A DNA stretch of 64,000 bases from Thermomonas aquatica (GTDB lineage: Bacteria > Pseudomonadota > Gammaproteobacteria > Xanthomonadales > Xanthomonadaceae): contig NZ_CP040871.1 in assembly GCF_006337105.1 (NCBI RefSeq), forward strand, positions 2,203,501 through 2,267,500. The letters are read 5' to 3'. The first letter of the stretch is position 1, and every line of letters begins with the position of its first letter. Shown here one piece after another: positions 18,102 to 28,394 of this stretch. The notes beneath the pieces were generated by a model. That model did not search any database. It saw nothing but the letters and a program-made list of their open reading frames with translations, and was not told where the DNA came from. The position numbers and the translations under genes are program-made.

Positions 18102-18830
18102 TCAGGATTCGAGCCGTTCCTGCGCGTTGCGCGAGACGATCCATGCCTGCCGCCGCTGCAGCAGGCGCACGCCGCCAAGCAGGTAGTTGACGCTGAACAG
18201 CAGGGTCAGGCCGATCAGCAACAGGTGCCAGCCGCGATCGACGAAGATGGCCGGGTAGGTCCGCACCAACCACCATGCCAGCCCCTGGAAGGCGATCGCG
18301 GCCGGCATCATGAAGCGGATGTTGATGCGCTGGTCGCTGACGATGTCGTCGAGCAGGGCGCGTTCGTCTGCGGTGCCGAAATCGTCCGCATGCCTGCGCA
18401 CGATGCGCAGGTCGTAGCCGTACAGGCCCCAGACCGCGATCGCGTAGAGCGCGTTCAAGGCGAACCAGCGCTGCGGGTCGCCGACCTGGGTCAGGGCCAC
18501 GGCCTCCAGCAGGGTCGCGCCGAAATACACGAAGGTATGGCCGAATTCGAGCGGCCAGCCGATGAACGAAAGCGTGTGCAGCAGCGCGCGCGACCAGAAG
18601 ATCAGCACCACCAGCAGGCCGGTGGCGATGTACGGCCAGGCTTGCCATTGCAGCTCGACCAGCGGCGCCACGCTGGCGCTCGCCAGCACGCCCAGGGCCA
18701 GGCCCTGGATGATGCTGATCAGGGTGAGCTCGATGTTGACCACGGTCGCGTCGAGCGCGGTCTTCGCCGACGAGCGCGCCGCCAGCGCGGGACCGGCGTT
18801 GCTGGACGGGGACGATGCGGGATCGGACAT
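18102..18830 (-). CDS. Hypothetical multi-pass membrane protein
   Basis: A 242-residue protein with about five or six hydrophobic segments, including [52 protein letters not shown] and [18 protein letters not shown]. The short N-terminal region is rich in Ser and Ala and is probably cytoplasmic. No family was recognised. It lies 43 bp upstream of prmA on the same strand but with an unrelated function. The ATG at 18830 gives the serine-rich start MSDPASSPS. The gene between it and accC is also unknown. Confidence 0.65.
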   Translation of the reverse strand: MSDPASSPSSNAGPALAARSSAKTALDATVVNIELTLISIIQGLALGVLASASVAPLVELQWQAWPYIATGLLVVLIFWSRALLHTLSFIGWPLEFGHTFVYFGATLLEAVALTQVGDPQRWFALNALYAIAVWGLYGYDLRIVRRHADDFGTADERALLDDIVSDQRINIRFMMPAAIAFQGLAWWLVRTYPAIFVDRGWHLLLIGLTLLFSVNYLLGGVRLLQRRQAWIVSRNAQERLES

Positions 18831-18897
18831 GGCGGCCTGGCTTCGGACCCGCGCCCATGGTGGCATGGACGCGGGCAGGGCGCTGCGCCGCGCTGGC

Positions 18898-20214
18898 TCA
18901 GCCGCCGAGGATGCCCTTCAGCAGGCCCTTCATGCCGGGCTTCTTCTGTTGCTGCTGTTGCTGGCCGTCGCCGTCGTCCATCTGCTGCATGTTGCCGAAG
19001 TCCATGCCCAGCATCGCGGTGGCGGTGGACTTGGCGCGCAGGCGGACGCTCCACTCCGGATTCCACGGCTGCTTCGGGTCGGCCGGCTTGGGCGGATAGG
19101 TGATCCAGCTTTCCGGGCCGTAGGCGGTCATCATCAGCATGCCCGGCATGCTGGCCTGCTGGCCCTGCACGTTGGAGGCGCCGGCGAAGATGCCCTTCGG
19201 GACGGTGCAACTGGTGGCGCTGGAAGGCAGCAGGATCTTCTGCTTCAGCCATTTGTCGATGTAGCTGCCGCTCAGGTAGGCGTGCAGTTCCTGGCCGGCG
19301 CCGGGAACTTCGGCGCTGCTCCAGACGGTGAGCGCGTACGAGTTCTCGCCCAGAATCTGCATGTGCATGCCGCTGATGAAATAGGCGCGCGCGCGATCCA
19401 CCGACGGCCAGCTCAGGCCGACCGCGGCGGTGGCTTCGCCCTGCGTGCGCAGCATCAGCTTGGGCATGAAGTCGGCGGACTGCTCGACCTGGAACTGCAT
19501 CGAGGCCGGGATGCCGTCGCCGGTGATCCTGTGCTCGCCGGCCAACCGCGCGCCGCTCGGCACCTGCTTGCCGGACTTGCGGTTAGGCCAGTAGACCCAG
19601 CCCGGCTTCAGGTCGATGTCGCGGTCCGGCACGTATTGGCCCTTGGACAGGCTGCCGCTGGACTGGAAGTCCACGCCCTGCATGCCGCCCATCGGGTTCT
19701 TCGGGTCGATGGTCCTGCCGCCGCCCTTGATCTTGAAGGTCGCGACCTTGGGCTGGCCCGGGCGCACCGCCGCGCCGCAGCCCCAGTATTCGGAGATCTT
19801 CACCTCGACATCCGGGATCTTGCCCGGCGGGGTGCTGCCCTTGGTCGGCGTGCTGGGTTCGGGCTCGATCAAGGTCAGCGATTTGCCCAGCTTCAGCCCG
19901 CCCGGGATCAGGTCCTGCGCTTCCACGCCCGGCTTGAGGTCGTTGCGCAGCGCCATGTCCATGTACTGCCCGGTCATGCCGCCGACGCGCGCGGTCGGGT
20001 AGACGAACCGGTTCTCGGCGCCGCCGCCCATGCGCTTGGCCATGAAACCGCCAAGTCCGCCCATCATCCCGCCCATGTCCGGCATTCCCGCCATGTTGTG
20101 GGTGAGGACGTCGATGTACAGGTTGGTCGGCGGGTTCTTGGCCTTCTGGCTGGACGCGGGCAGGGCCACGAGCGCGGTGGTCAGGGCAAGGCAGAGCAGG
20201 TGGCGACGTTGCAT
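18898..20214 (-). CDS. Secreted Met/Gly-rich hypothetical protein
   Basis: A 438-residue protein with a signal peptide (MQRRHLLCLALTTALVALPASS). After the leader a Met/Gly-rich segment (about 40-66, including GMPDMGGMMGGLGGFM) follows, then a long beta-rich region with WGCGAAVRPGQPK and PDRDIDLKPGWVYWPN. The C-terminus has a glutamine run (six Q) and a basic tail. No family was recognised, although similar proteins occur in xanthomonads. It is probably periplasmic or outer-membrane associated. It lies 78 bp from accC on the same strand but is likely a separate unit. Confidence 0.7.
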   Translation of the reverse strand: MQRRHLLCLALTTALVALPASSQKAKNPPTNLYIDVLTHNMAGMPDMGGMMGGLGGFMAKRMGGGAENRFVYPTARVGGMTGQYMDMALRNDLKPGVEAQDLIPGGLKLGKSLTLIEPEPSTPTKGSTPPGKIPDVEVKISEYWGCGAAVRPGQPKVATFKIKGGGRTIDPKNPMGGMQGVDFQSSGSLSKGQYVPDRDIDLKPGWVYWPNRKSGKQVPSGARLAGEHRITGDGIPASMQFQVEQSADFMPKLMLRTQGEATAAVGLSWPSVDRARAYFISGMHMQILGENSYALTVWSSAEVPGAGQELHAYLSGSYIDKWLKQKILLPSSATSCTVPKGIFAGASNVQGQQASMPGMLMMTAYGPESWITYPPKPADPKQPWNPEWSVRLRAKSTATAMLGMDFGNMQQMDDGDGQQQQQQKKPGMKGLLKGILGG

Positions 20215-20292
20215 GGCGGCTCCGGGTTTTCGTGTCGATCTTCCACTGGATAGCGGATTTTCGCGGCAAGACCGGTCACGCCGGCGGGCGCG

Positions 20293-21660
20293 TCAGATCA
20301 CCGACAGCGCCTTGTCCTTGCGTTCCGCCAGCTTCTTTTCCAGGTAATGGATGTTCTGCCCGCCCTGGGCGAAACCGCCATCGGCCAGGATCCGCTGCTG
20401 CAGCGGCACGTTGGTCTTGATCCCGTCCACCACCATCTCGCTCAGCGCCACCCGCATGCGCGCGATCGCCTGCTCGCGGGTCGCGCCGTGCACGATCAGC
20501 TTGCCGATCATCGAATCGTAGTTCGGCGGCACCCGGTAGCCCTCGTAGATGTGCGAATCCACCCGCACGCCCGGGCCGCCCGGCGAGTGGAAGTGGGTCA
20601 CCAGGCCCGGCGAGGGCATGAAGGTGTCCGGGTCTTCCGCGTTGATGCGGCATTCGATCGCATGGCCCTTCAGCACCACGTCGCTCTGCTTGATGCTGAG
20701 CTTGTGGCCGGCGGCGATCAGCAACTGCTCGCGCACCAGGTCGATGCCGGTGACCAGTTCGGTGACCGGGTGCTCCACCTGGATGCGGGTGTTCATCTCG
20801 ATGAAGTAGAAGCGGCCGGCCTCGTACAGGAACTCGAAGGTGCCGGCGCCGCGGTAGCCGATGCGGATGCAGGCTTCCACGCAGACGCGGCCAATCTCGG
20901 CGCGCTGTTCGTCGCTGATGCCGGGCGCGGGCGCTTCCTCCACCACCTTCTGGTGGCGGCGCTGCATCGAGCAGTCGCGCTCGCCCAGGTGGATGGCGTT
21001 GCCCTGGCCGTCGGCCAGCACCTGGATCTCCACGTGGCGCGGGTTCTCCAGGAACTTCTCCATGTAGACCATGTCGTTGCCGAACGCGGCCTTGGCTTCC
21101 TGCTTGGTGGTGGCGATGGCATTGGCCAGCGCGGCTTCGGTGTGGACCACGCGCATGCCGCGGCCGCCGCCGCCGCCGGCCGCCTTGACGATCACCGGGT
21201 AGCCGATCTCCGCGGCGATCTTCACGTTGGTCGCCGTGTCGTCGCCCAAGGGGCCGCCGCTGCCGGGCACGCAGGGCACGCCCGCGGCCTTCATCGCGCG
21301 GATCGCTTCCACCTTGTCGCCCATCAGGCGGATGGTGTCGGCCTTGGGGCCGATGAAGACGAAGCCGGACTGCTCCACGCGTTCGGCGAAGTCCGCGTTC
21401 TCCGACAGGAAGCCGTAGCCGGGGTGGATGGCCTGCGCGTCGGTCACCTCGGCGGCGGCGATGATCGCCGGCATGTTGAGGTAGCTCTCGCTGGATGGCG
21501 CCGGGCCGATGCAGACGGATTCGTCGGCCATCGCCACGTGCTTGAGGTTGCGGTCCACGGTGGAATGCACCGCGACCGTGCGGATGCCCATCGCATGGCA
21601 GGCGCGCAGGATGCGCAGCGCGATCTCGCCGCGGTTGGCGATGACGACTTTATCGAGCAT
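20293..21660 (-). CDS. accC: Biotin carboxylase, acetyl-CoA carboxylase subunit
   Basis: A 455-residue biotin carboxylase. The ATP-grasp glycine loop GGGGGRGM is at 162-169, and [14 protein letters not shown] at 288-301 carries the catalytic glutamate and arginine. It uses ATP and bicarbonate to carboxylate biotin on AccB, the first half of malonyl-CoA synthesis for fatty acids. accB lies immediately upstream, with aroQ before it, so aroQ-accB-accC form one operon. Confidence 0.97.
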   Translation of the reverse strand: MLDKVVIANRGEIALRILRACHAMGIRTVAVHSTVDRNLKHVAMADESVCIGPAPSSESYLNMPAIIAAAEVTDAQAIHPGYGFLSENADFAERVEQSGFVFIGPKADTIRLMGDKVEAIRAMKAAGVPCVPGSGGPLGDDTATNVKIAAEIGYPVIVKAAGGGGGRGMRVVHTEAALANAIATTKQEAKAAFGNDMVYMEKFLENPRHVEIQVLADGQGNAIHLGERDCSMQRRHQKVVEEAPAPGISDEQRAEIGRVCVEACIRIGYRGAGTFEFLYEAGRFYFIEMNTRIQVEHPVTELVTGIDLVREQLLIAAGHKLSIKQSDVVLKGHAIECRINAEDPDTFMPSPGLVTHFHSPGGPGVRVDSHIYEGYRVPPNYDSMIGKLIVHGATREQAIARMRVALSEMVVDGIKTNVPLQQRILADGGFAQGGQNIHYLEKKLAERKDKALSVI

Positions 21661-21672
21661 GGGAACCCCCGA

Positions 21673-22164
21673 TTACCCGATAACGAAAAGAGGCTGGTCG
21701 AATTCGACCGGCTGCCCGCTCTCGCACTGGATGGCGAGCACGGTGCCGGAGACGTCGGCCTCGATCGGGTTGAACATCTTCATCGCCTCGATGATGCCCA
21801 GCGTCTCGCCGGCCTTGACCGCCTGGCCGACGCTGACGAAGGCCGGCTTGTCCGGCGACGGGCTGGCGTAGAAGGTGCCGACCATCGGCGCGCGCACCAC
21901 GTGGCCGGGCGGCAGGTCGGCATGCGGCTTGTGCGAGCCGCCGGTGGCGGCTTCCGACGGCGAATGCATCGGCATCACCGGGGCCGGCGCCGGCGCGGCG
22001 GCGGGCGCGGCGACGTGCTGGACCATCGGCGCGGCGGCCTGGACCAGGCCGCCCTTCGGCACGCGCGCCAGGCGTACGGATTCCTCGCCTTCCTTGATCT
22101 CGATCTCGGCCAGGTTGGATTCTTCCAGCAGGTCGATCAGCTTCTTGATCTTGCGCAGGTCCAT
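21673..22164 (-). CDS. accB: Biotin carboxyl carrier protein
   Basis: A 163-residue BCCP. The biotinyl domain is the last 80 residues, with EAMKM at 126-130, so K129 is the attachment site. An Ala/Pro-rich linker (about 43-70) joins it to an N-terminal helical region that binds AccC. It carries the carboxybiotin between AccC and the carboxyltransferase. It lies 12 bp before accC and 18 bp after aroQ. Confidence 0.97.
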   Translation of the reverse strand: MDLRKIKKLIDLLEESNLAEIEIKEGEESVRLARVPKGGLVQAAAPMVQHVAAPAAAPAPAPVMPMHSPSEAATGGSHKPHADLPPGHVVRAPMVGTFYASPSPDKPAFVSVGQAVKAGETLGIIEAMKMFNPIEADVSGTVLAIQCESGQPVEFDQPLFVIG

Positions 22165-22182
22165 GGAACGGGTCCTCTTGGG

Positions 22183-22623
22183 TCAGGCCGCGAGCCGCGC
22201 AAGCGCGGCATCGAGGGCGTAGCGATAGGAATCGGCACCGAAGCCGCAGACCACGCCGACCGCCTTGTCGCTGAAATAGCTGTGCTGGCGGAAGGGTTCG
22301 CGGCTGTGCGGGTTCGACAGGTGGATTTCGATGAAGGGGATGGCCACGGCCGCCAGCGCGTCGCGCAGGGCCACCGAGGTGTGGGTGAAGGCAGCGGGGT
22401 TGATCAGGATGAAGGCGGTGCCGTCGTTGCGGGCGGCATGGATGCGTTCGATCAGCACGTGCTCGGCGTTCGACTGCAGCGACAGCAGGGCATGGCCGGC
22501 GGCGGCGGCGCGGGCGGCCAGGTCGGCGTCGATGTCGGCCAGCGTGGTGCGGCCATAGACCTCGGGCTCGCGGCTGCCGAGCAGGTCGAGGTTGGGGCCG
22601 TGCAGGACCAGCAGCTGTGCCAT
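22183..22623 (-). CDS. aroQ: Type II 3-dehydroquinate dehydratase
   Basis: A 146-residue class II dehydroquinase. The family start [21 protein letters not shown] carries the catalytic tyrosine and the lid arginine, and [17 protein letters not shown] with [16 protein letters not shown] supplies the remaining active-site residues. It dehydrates 3-dehydroquinate in the shikimate pathway. The ATG at 22623 is used; a TTG two codons earlier is possible. It is the first gene of aroQ-accB-accC, an arrangement common in gammaproteobacteria. Confidence 0.95.
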   Translation of the reverse strand: MAQLLVLHGPNLDLLGSREPEVYGRTTLADIDADLAARAAAAGHALLSLQSNAEHVLIERIHAARNDGTAFILINPAAFTHTSVALRDALAAVAIPFIEIHLSNPHSREPFRQHSYFSDKAVGVVCGFGADSYRYALDAALARLAA

Positions 22624-22860
22624 CGACAAGGCCGTCGGAGCGGGCGCGCAGTGTCGCGCAAGCCGGCGATGCTGTCCAGTTCGGCGAACTTCAGCTTGAT
22701 AACGGAATTTTAAGCGCTTGTTTGAGCGAAGGCTCTAATGGGCTGGTTGGCCGCTGCGACTGAGGGGCAGGCATGTGCAACCGCTTCATCCGGTCATCAC
22801 GACGGAGCGGCGGCAGTGCCGCGAATGCCGCCCGTGCTCCTTTGCATGCCCGCCGGCTCT
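22624..22860. other. Intergenic region upstream of aroQ-accB-accC
   Basis: This 237-bp gap separates the start of the aroQ operon from the end of the TlpA gene. It should contain the aroQ-accBC promoter on the minus strand. An AT-richer stretch around 22696-22735 (with TTAAAAT on that strand) is the only candidate, and no convincing -35 was found. No RNA gene or repeat was recognised. Confidence 0.4.
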
Positions 22861-23466
22861 TCAGTGCTGCGTCCAGTCGGCGATGTCCTGCCGGCTTTCA
22901 AACGGCCCGATCCTGGTCTTCAACACGCGCCCTTCGGCCGAGACCAGCACCGTGTACGGCAGCACGCCGGCCGGGTTGCCCAGGCGCACACCGGCATCGG
23001 CGGGGCCGGGGGCGTCGACCAGGTTGGGATAGGCGATGCGCAGTCGCTGCAGCATGGCCTGCGCCGAAGCTGCATCGTCCAGCGCAATGCCGACGACTTG
23101 CGTGCCATTTGCCCCCTGTTCGCGGGCGAATGCCTCAAGTTCCGGCATTTCCTTCAGGCAGGGTGCGCACCAGCTGGCCCACAGGTTGACCAGGGTGGTT
23201 CTGCCGGCCCAGGCCTTGGGGATGCCGGTTGCGGCGCCATCGACCGTCAAAAGGCGCATGGCAGGCACGATGTCGCCACGTTCGGCGACGATCACCCCAT
23301 GCGGTGGCGCCGGGGCACGTGTTTGCAGCACCGCGCCGAGCATCCGCTGGCCGAGTTCGGTGCCGGCCAGGCGCTGGGCGATGCTGGGCTCGAAGTACAG
23401 GCTTGCGGCCGCCCCGGCGAGCGCCGCCAGCAAAGCGACGCCGATGATCGCCTTGTTCGATGGCAT
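22861..23466 (-). CDS. TlpA-family thioredoxin-like protein
   Basis: A 201-residue protein with an N-terminal membrane anchor (about 6-25) and a periplasmic thioredoxin fold. The redox motif WCAPC is at 99-103 within TLVNLWASWCAPCLKEMPEL, typical of TlpA/ResA reductants. Its ATG overlaps the stop of dsbD by one base (TGATG), so electrons delivered by DsbD across the membrane are probably passed to this protein. The final target (cytochrome c maturation or general disulphide repair) is not evident. Confidence 0.88.
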   Translation of the reverse strand: MPSNKAIIGVALLAALAGAAASLYFEPSIAQRLAGTELGQRMLGAVLQTRAPAPPHGVIVAERGDIVPAMRLLTVDGAATGIPKAWAGRTTLVNLWASWCAPCLKEMPELEAFAREQGANGTQVVGIALDDAASAQAMLQRLRIAYPNLVDAPGPADAGVRLGNPAGVLPYTVLVSAEGRVLKTRIGPFESRQDIADWTQH

Positions 23467-25769
23467 CAGCGCCCGCCCGCAGCCTGCGCCAGGGCGTCCT
23501 CGACCAGGCCCGGGGTCAGGATCACCGGCAGGATCCGGCCTTCGCCGCCGCCGCGCGGATAGACCACGTACAGCGGCACGCCGACCGCCTTGTGCCGTTC
23601 CAGGTAGGCGGTGATGGACGGATCGACATCGGTGTAGTCGCCGGTCATGTACACCGCATCGGCGGCGTCTATCGCCGCGCGGAAACCGTCGCGGGCGAAC
23701 ACGGCCTTTTCGTTGACCTTGCAGCTCACGCACCAGTCGGCGGTCATGTTGACCAACACCACCCGGCCCTGCGCGCGCAGGTCGGCCAAGGCCTGTTCGG
23801 AGAAGGCGATGCTGGCGATGCCGTTGCGCGCGGCCATGGCGGGCGCGGCTTCCGGTTTCGGCAAGCCATGCAGCGTGGCCAGCGGCCATGCCGTCGCGAT
23901 CAGGGCCAGCAGCGCCGCCGCCCTCCAGCGGTTGCGCCCGCCCTGTTGCGCCCGCATCCAGGCCCAGGCGGCGAACGCCAGCCCGATCGCCGCCAGCAGC
24001 CATTGCCACACGGCTTCGGCGCCGCGCAGCGAGGCCAGCACGAACACCAGCCAGGCGGCGGTGACGTACATCGGGAAGGCCAGCAATTGCTTCAGCGTCT
24101 CCATCCACGCGCCCGGCCTCGGCAGCAGGCGGGCGAACGCCGGCACGAAACCGATCAACAGGAACGGCAGCGCCAGGCCCAGGCCCAGCATCAGGAATAC
24201 CAGCATCCCGCCCGCGGCCGGGCCGGTGAAGGCATAGGCCAGCGCCGCGCCCATGAACGGCGCGGTACAGGGCGTGGCCAGCACCACCGCCAGTACGCCG
24301 GTGAAGAAATCGCCCGACATCCCGCCGCGCCGGATCAGCGCGCTGCCGCGCTGGCCGATGCCGACATTGGCGTACCACAGCCCCGACAGGCTCAGGCCGA
24401 AGGCGAACACCACCAGTGCCAGCACGCCGACCACCAGCGGTTGTTGCAGCTGGAAGCCCCAGCCCAGCGCCAGCCCGGCCTTGCGCAGGGCCAGCGCCAG
24501 CGCGCCCAGCGCGGCGAAGCTCAGCAGCACGCCGGCGGTGTAGGCCAGCGCATGGTTGCGCGCGCGCTGCGGGCTCTCGCCGCCCTGCGCCAGCGCCAGC
24601 GCCTTCAGCGACAGCACCGGCAGCACGCAGGGCATCAGGTTCAGGATCAGGCCGCCGAGCAGGGCCAGCAGCAACGAGCCGAGCAGGCCGCGGGTCTGTT
24701 GCTGCGGCGGTTGCGTGCGTTCGGCATCGCCGGAAGGTGGGGCATCGCTTGCGGTGGCATCGCTTGCCGGGGCCGCTGCGATCGGCGCATCGCTGGCAGT
24801 GCCCGGATCGGCATTGGCGCCTGCGGCATCGCCGCCCGCCGCCGGCGCGATGGCCGCGGCCGGCGTGACCGTGCCCGCCGGCAGCGACACCGCCAGCCGC
24901 CGGGTCATCGGCGGATAGCAGATGCCGCCGTCCTGGCAGCCCTGCAGGCCCAGCACCAGCGTGCCCTTGGCGGCATCGGTCACGCGGCGGGTCACCGGCA
25001 GCGCGATCTCGACCTGGTCGAAATACACCGCGACATTGCCGAAATGCTCGTCGCGGTAAGGCTGGGCCTTCGGCAGTTTCGATGCCGGCGGCAACGAGGC
25101 GGACAAGCCCTTGCCGGCGTCCAGCTTCACCGACAGCTTGTCGCGGTAGAGGTAGTAGCCCTTGGCCGGGGTCAGCCGCAGCAGCAGCCGGTCGCCGCCA
25201 TCGGCGATGACCTCGCTGGTGAAGGCGCGTTCCACCGGCAACGGCGCGGCATCGACCGCGCCCGCGTCGTTGCCGCCCAGGCCGAACAGCCCGCCGCCCT
25301 TCTTCGCGAAACCGAAGCCGCCGTCGCCGGCGGCTTCGCCCGGCAGCGCGACCTTCAGCGTGCGCGTCTGCGGCGGATAGCAGACGCCGGCATCGGCGCA
25401 GCCCTGGTATTTCACGGTCAGGGTGGTCGTGGCCGCACCCGCGGCGGGGGTGCCGCGCAGCGTGCCGACCAGTTGCCGACGATAGGTTTCGACATCGCCG
25501 AAGAATTCGTCGCGATGCTTGTCGCCGGTCGGTAGCGCCAGTTTGGCGCCGGTGAAGGCGGCATCGGCCTTGACCGAGGTGCGATGGCGGTACAGGTAGT
25601 AGCCCTTGGCGATCTGCCAACGCACCTCGATGCGATCCGGCGCGGTGGCCTGCGCGGACAGCACGAAGACCTCGTCGACCGGCGGCAACTCGACATCGGC
25701 CGCGACGGCGGGCAGGGCCATCGCCAGCGCGAAGCCAGCCAGCCAGCGACGGAAACGGGACAACGGCAT
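23466..25769 (-). CDS. dsbD: Thiol:disulfide interchange protein DsbD with duplicated alpha domain
   Basis: A 767-residue membrane reductase. After a signal peptide (about 1-24) come two tandem DsbD-alpha-like domains, each with a CYPP motif and paired cysteines (C124/C130 and C278/C284). An Ala/Pro/Gln-rich linker follows, then an eight-helix membrane domain with PCVLP (C381) and ATPCTAPF, and a C-terminal thioredoxin domain with WCVSC at 679-683. DsbD moves electrons from cytoplasmic thioredoxin to periplasmic proteins. E. coli DsbD has only one alpha domain, so the duplication is unusual. The ATG at 25769 gives a normal signal peptide. TlpA is encoded downstream and cutA 4 bp upstream. Confidence 0.93.
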   Translation of the reverse strand: MPLSRFRRWLAGFALAMALPAVAADVELPPVDEVFVLSAQATAPDRIEVRWQIAKGYYLYRHRTSVKADAAFTGAKLALPTGDKHRDEFFGDVETYRRQLVGTLRGTPAAGAATTTLTVKYQGCADAGVCYPPQTRTLKVALPGEAAGDGGFGFAKKGGGLFGLGGNDAGAVDAAPLPVERAFTSEVIADGGDRLLLRLTPAKGYYLYRDKLSVKLDAGKGLSASLPPASKLPKAQPYRDEHFGNVAVYFDQVEIALPVTRRVTDAAKGTLVLGLQGCQDGGICYPPMTRRLAVSLPAGTVTPAAAIAPAAGGDAAGANADPGTASDAPIAAAPASDATASDAPPSGDAERTQPPQQQTRGLLGSLLLALLGGLILNLMPCVLPVLSLKALALAQGGESPQRARNHALAYTAGVLLSFAALGALALALRKAGLALGWGFQLQQPLVVGVLALVVFAFGLSLSGLWYANVGIGQRGSALIRRGGMSGDFFTGVLAVVLATPCTAPFMGAALAYAFTGPAAGGMLVFLMLGLGLALPFLLIGFVPAFARLLPRPGAWMETLKQLLAFPMYVTAAWLVFVLASLRGAEAVWQWLLAAIGLAFAAWAWMRAQQGGRNRWRAAALLALIATAWPLATLHGLPKPEAAPAMAARNGIASIAFSEQALADLRAQGRVVLVNMTADWCVSCKVNEKAVFARDGFRAAIDAADAVYMTGDYTDVDPSITAYLERHKAVGVPLYVVYPRGGGEGRILPVILTPGLVEDALAQAAGGR

Positions 25770-25773
25770 TCGG

Positions 25774-26097
25774 TCAGTCCTTGCGACGGGTTTCATCGGC
25801 CAGCCACTGCAGGTACCCGGGCAGGCCAAGCGCGGGTTCGACCGCCAGCAGCTCCGGCAGTTCATACGGATGCAGGTCGCGCAGGCGATCCTGCAGGGCG
25901 GGGTAGGCCTCGCGGCTGGTCTTGATCAGCAGCAGGACTTCATCCGCGGTCTCGACCTGGCCCTGCCAACGGTAGATCGAGCGCATCCCCGGCAGGATGT
26001 TCACGCAGGCGGCCAGCCGTTCCTCCACCAGCGCGCTGGCGATGCGCCCGGCGGTATCGGCGTCGGGGCAGGTGCAGTAGCAGAGCAGCGCAGTCAT
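25774..26097 (-). CDS. cutA: Divalent-cation tolerance protein CutA
   Basis: A 107-residue CutA1-type trimeric protein. Conserved features are the start LLCYCTCPDADTAGRIASAL, ERLAACVNILPGMRSIYRWQG in the middle and KTSREAYPALQDRLRDLHPYE, followed by ELPELLAVE. The family binds copper and other divalent cations and is often placed near dsbD. The ATG at 26097 fits the usual start, and another ATG lies two codons earlier. It is the first gene of cutA-dsbD-tlpA. Confidence 0.93.
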   Translation of the reverse strand: MTALLCYCTCPDADTAGRIASALVEERLAACVNILPGMRSIYRWQGQVETADEVLLLIKTSREAYPALQDRLRDLHPYELPELLAVEPALGLPGYLQWLADETRRKD

Positions 26098-26165
26098 CCG
26101 CATAGGGTAGCGGCAGCCCCGGGCCGGCGAACCTGCCGAAGGTTCGCGAATGGTTGCCGTTTGCC

Positions 26166-26193
26166 CTTGAAAGCCCCGCCAGCCGCCCCATCT
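26166..26193 (+). promoter_or_regulatory. Sigma-32 heat-shock promoter of groESL
   Basis: CTTGAAA at 26166-26172, then 13 bases, then CCCCATCT at 26186-26193 matches the RpoH consensus in both boxes and spacing. Transcription should start near 26200, upstream of the CIRCE-like operator and about 105 bp before groES. Confidence 0.85.
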
Positions 26194-26233
26194 CGGTGCC
26201 ATGCCGGGTTCGCCCGGTGCTGTTGTCCGCAAT

Positions 26234-26260
26234 TTGGCACTCGCTTCGACCGACTGCTAA
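26234..26260 (+). promoter_or_regulatory. CIRCE operator (HrcA site) upstream of groES
   Basis: TTGGCACTC, nine bases, then GACTGCTAA is a CIRCE inverted repeat with one mismatch in each arm (consensus TTAGCACTC-N9-GAGTGCTAA). HrcA binds such sites and represses groESL until heat shock. hrcA is not in this window. Confidence 0.85.
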
Positions 26261-26305
26261 AATCGCCGGGTTTTCCCACGTCAATCAACCATTTACGAGG
26301 TTGCC

Positions 26306-26596
26306 ATGTCCAATATCAAGCCGCTGCACGACCGCGTGGTCATCAAGCGCATGGAAGAAGAGAAGTTGTCCGCCGGCGGGATCGTGATCCCGGATTCGGC
26401 CACCGAGAAGCCGATCAAGGGCGAAGTGATCGCCGTCGGCACCGGCAAGGTGCTGGACAACGGCCAGGTCCGCGCGCCGCAGGTCAAGGTCGGCGACAAG
26501 GTCCTGTTCGGCAAGTACAGCGGCACCGAAGTGAAGCTGGACGGCGTCGAGCTGCTGGTGGTGAAGGAAGACGACCTGTTCGCGATCCTCGGCTGA
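26306..26596 (+). CDS. groES: Co-chaperonin GroES
   Basis: A 96-residue co-chaperonin of standard length. The start [20 protein letters not shown], the mobile-loop region [15 protein letters not shown] and the conserved [18 protein letters not shown] are all present. It caps the GroEL cavity during folding. groEL follows 56 bp downstream. Expression is controlled by the sigma-32 promoter and CIRCE site upstream. Confidence 0.98.
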   Translation: MSNIKPLHDRVVIKRMEEEKLSAGGIVIPDSATEKPIKGEVIAVGTGKVLDNGQVRAPQVKVGDKVLFGKYSGTEVKLDGVELLVVKEDDLFAILG

Positions 26597-26631
26597 TCGC
26601 GCGTCGCTTCCCCGCATTCCCTATCTACTGA

Positions 26632-28293
<1,662 letters not shown>

Positions 28294-28320
28294 TCCGGCC
28301 CGCCACGTCAGCCTGAATGC

Positions 28321-28351
28321 GAAGCCCGGCCTTGTGCCGGGCTTCGTTTTT
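28321..28351 (+). terminator. Rho-independent terminator after groEL
   Basis: A 10-bp perfect stem GAAGCCCGGC / GCCGGGCTTC with a 5-nt loop is followed by a G and a run of T (28347-28351). It starts 28 bp after the groEL stop. Confidence 0.9.
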
Positions 28352-28394
28352 GCGGCAGAGTGCGGCGCATCTAAGGAAGGAGCATGCCCGCGCC

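Noticed and set aside
20347..22713. Long open frame antisense to accC-accB-aroQ
   Set aside because: It spans three well-identified genes and its translation has the compositional bias of a reverse-frame shadow.
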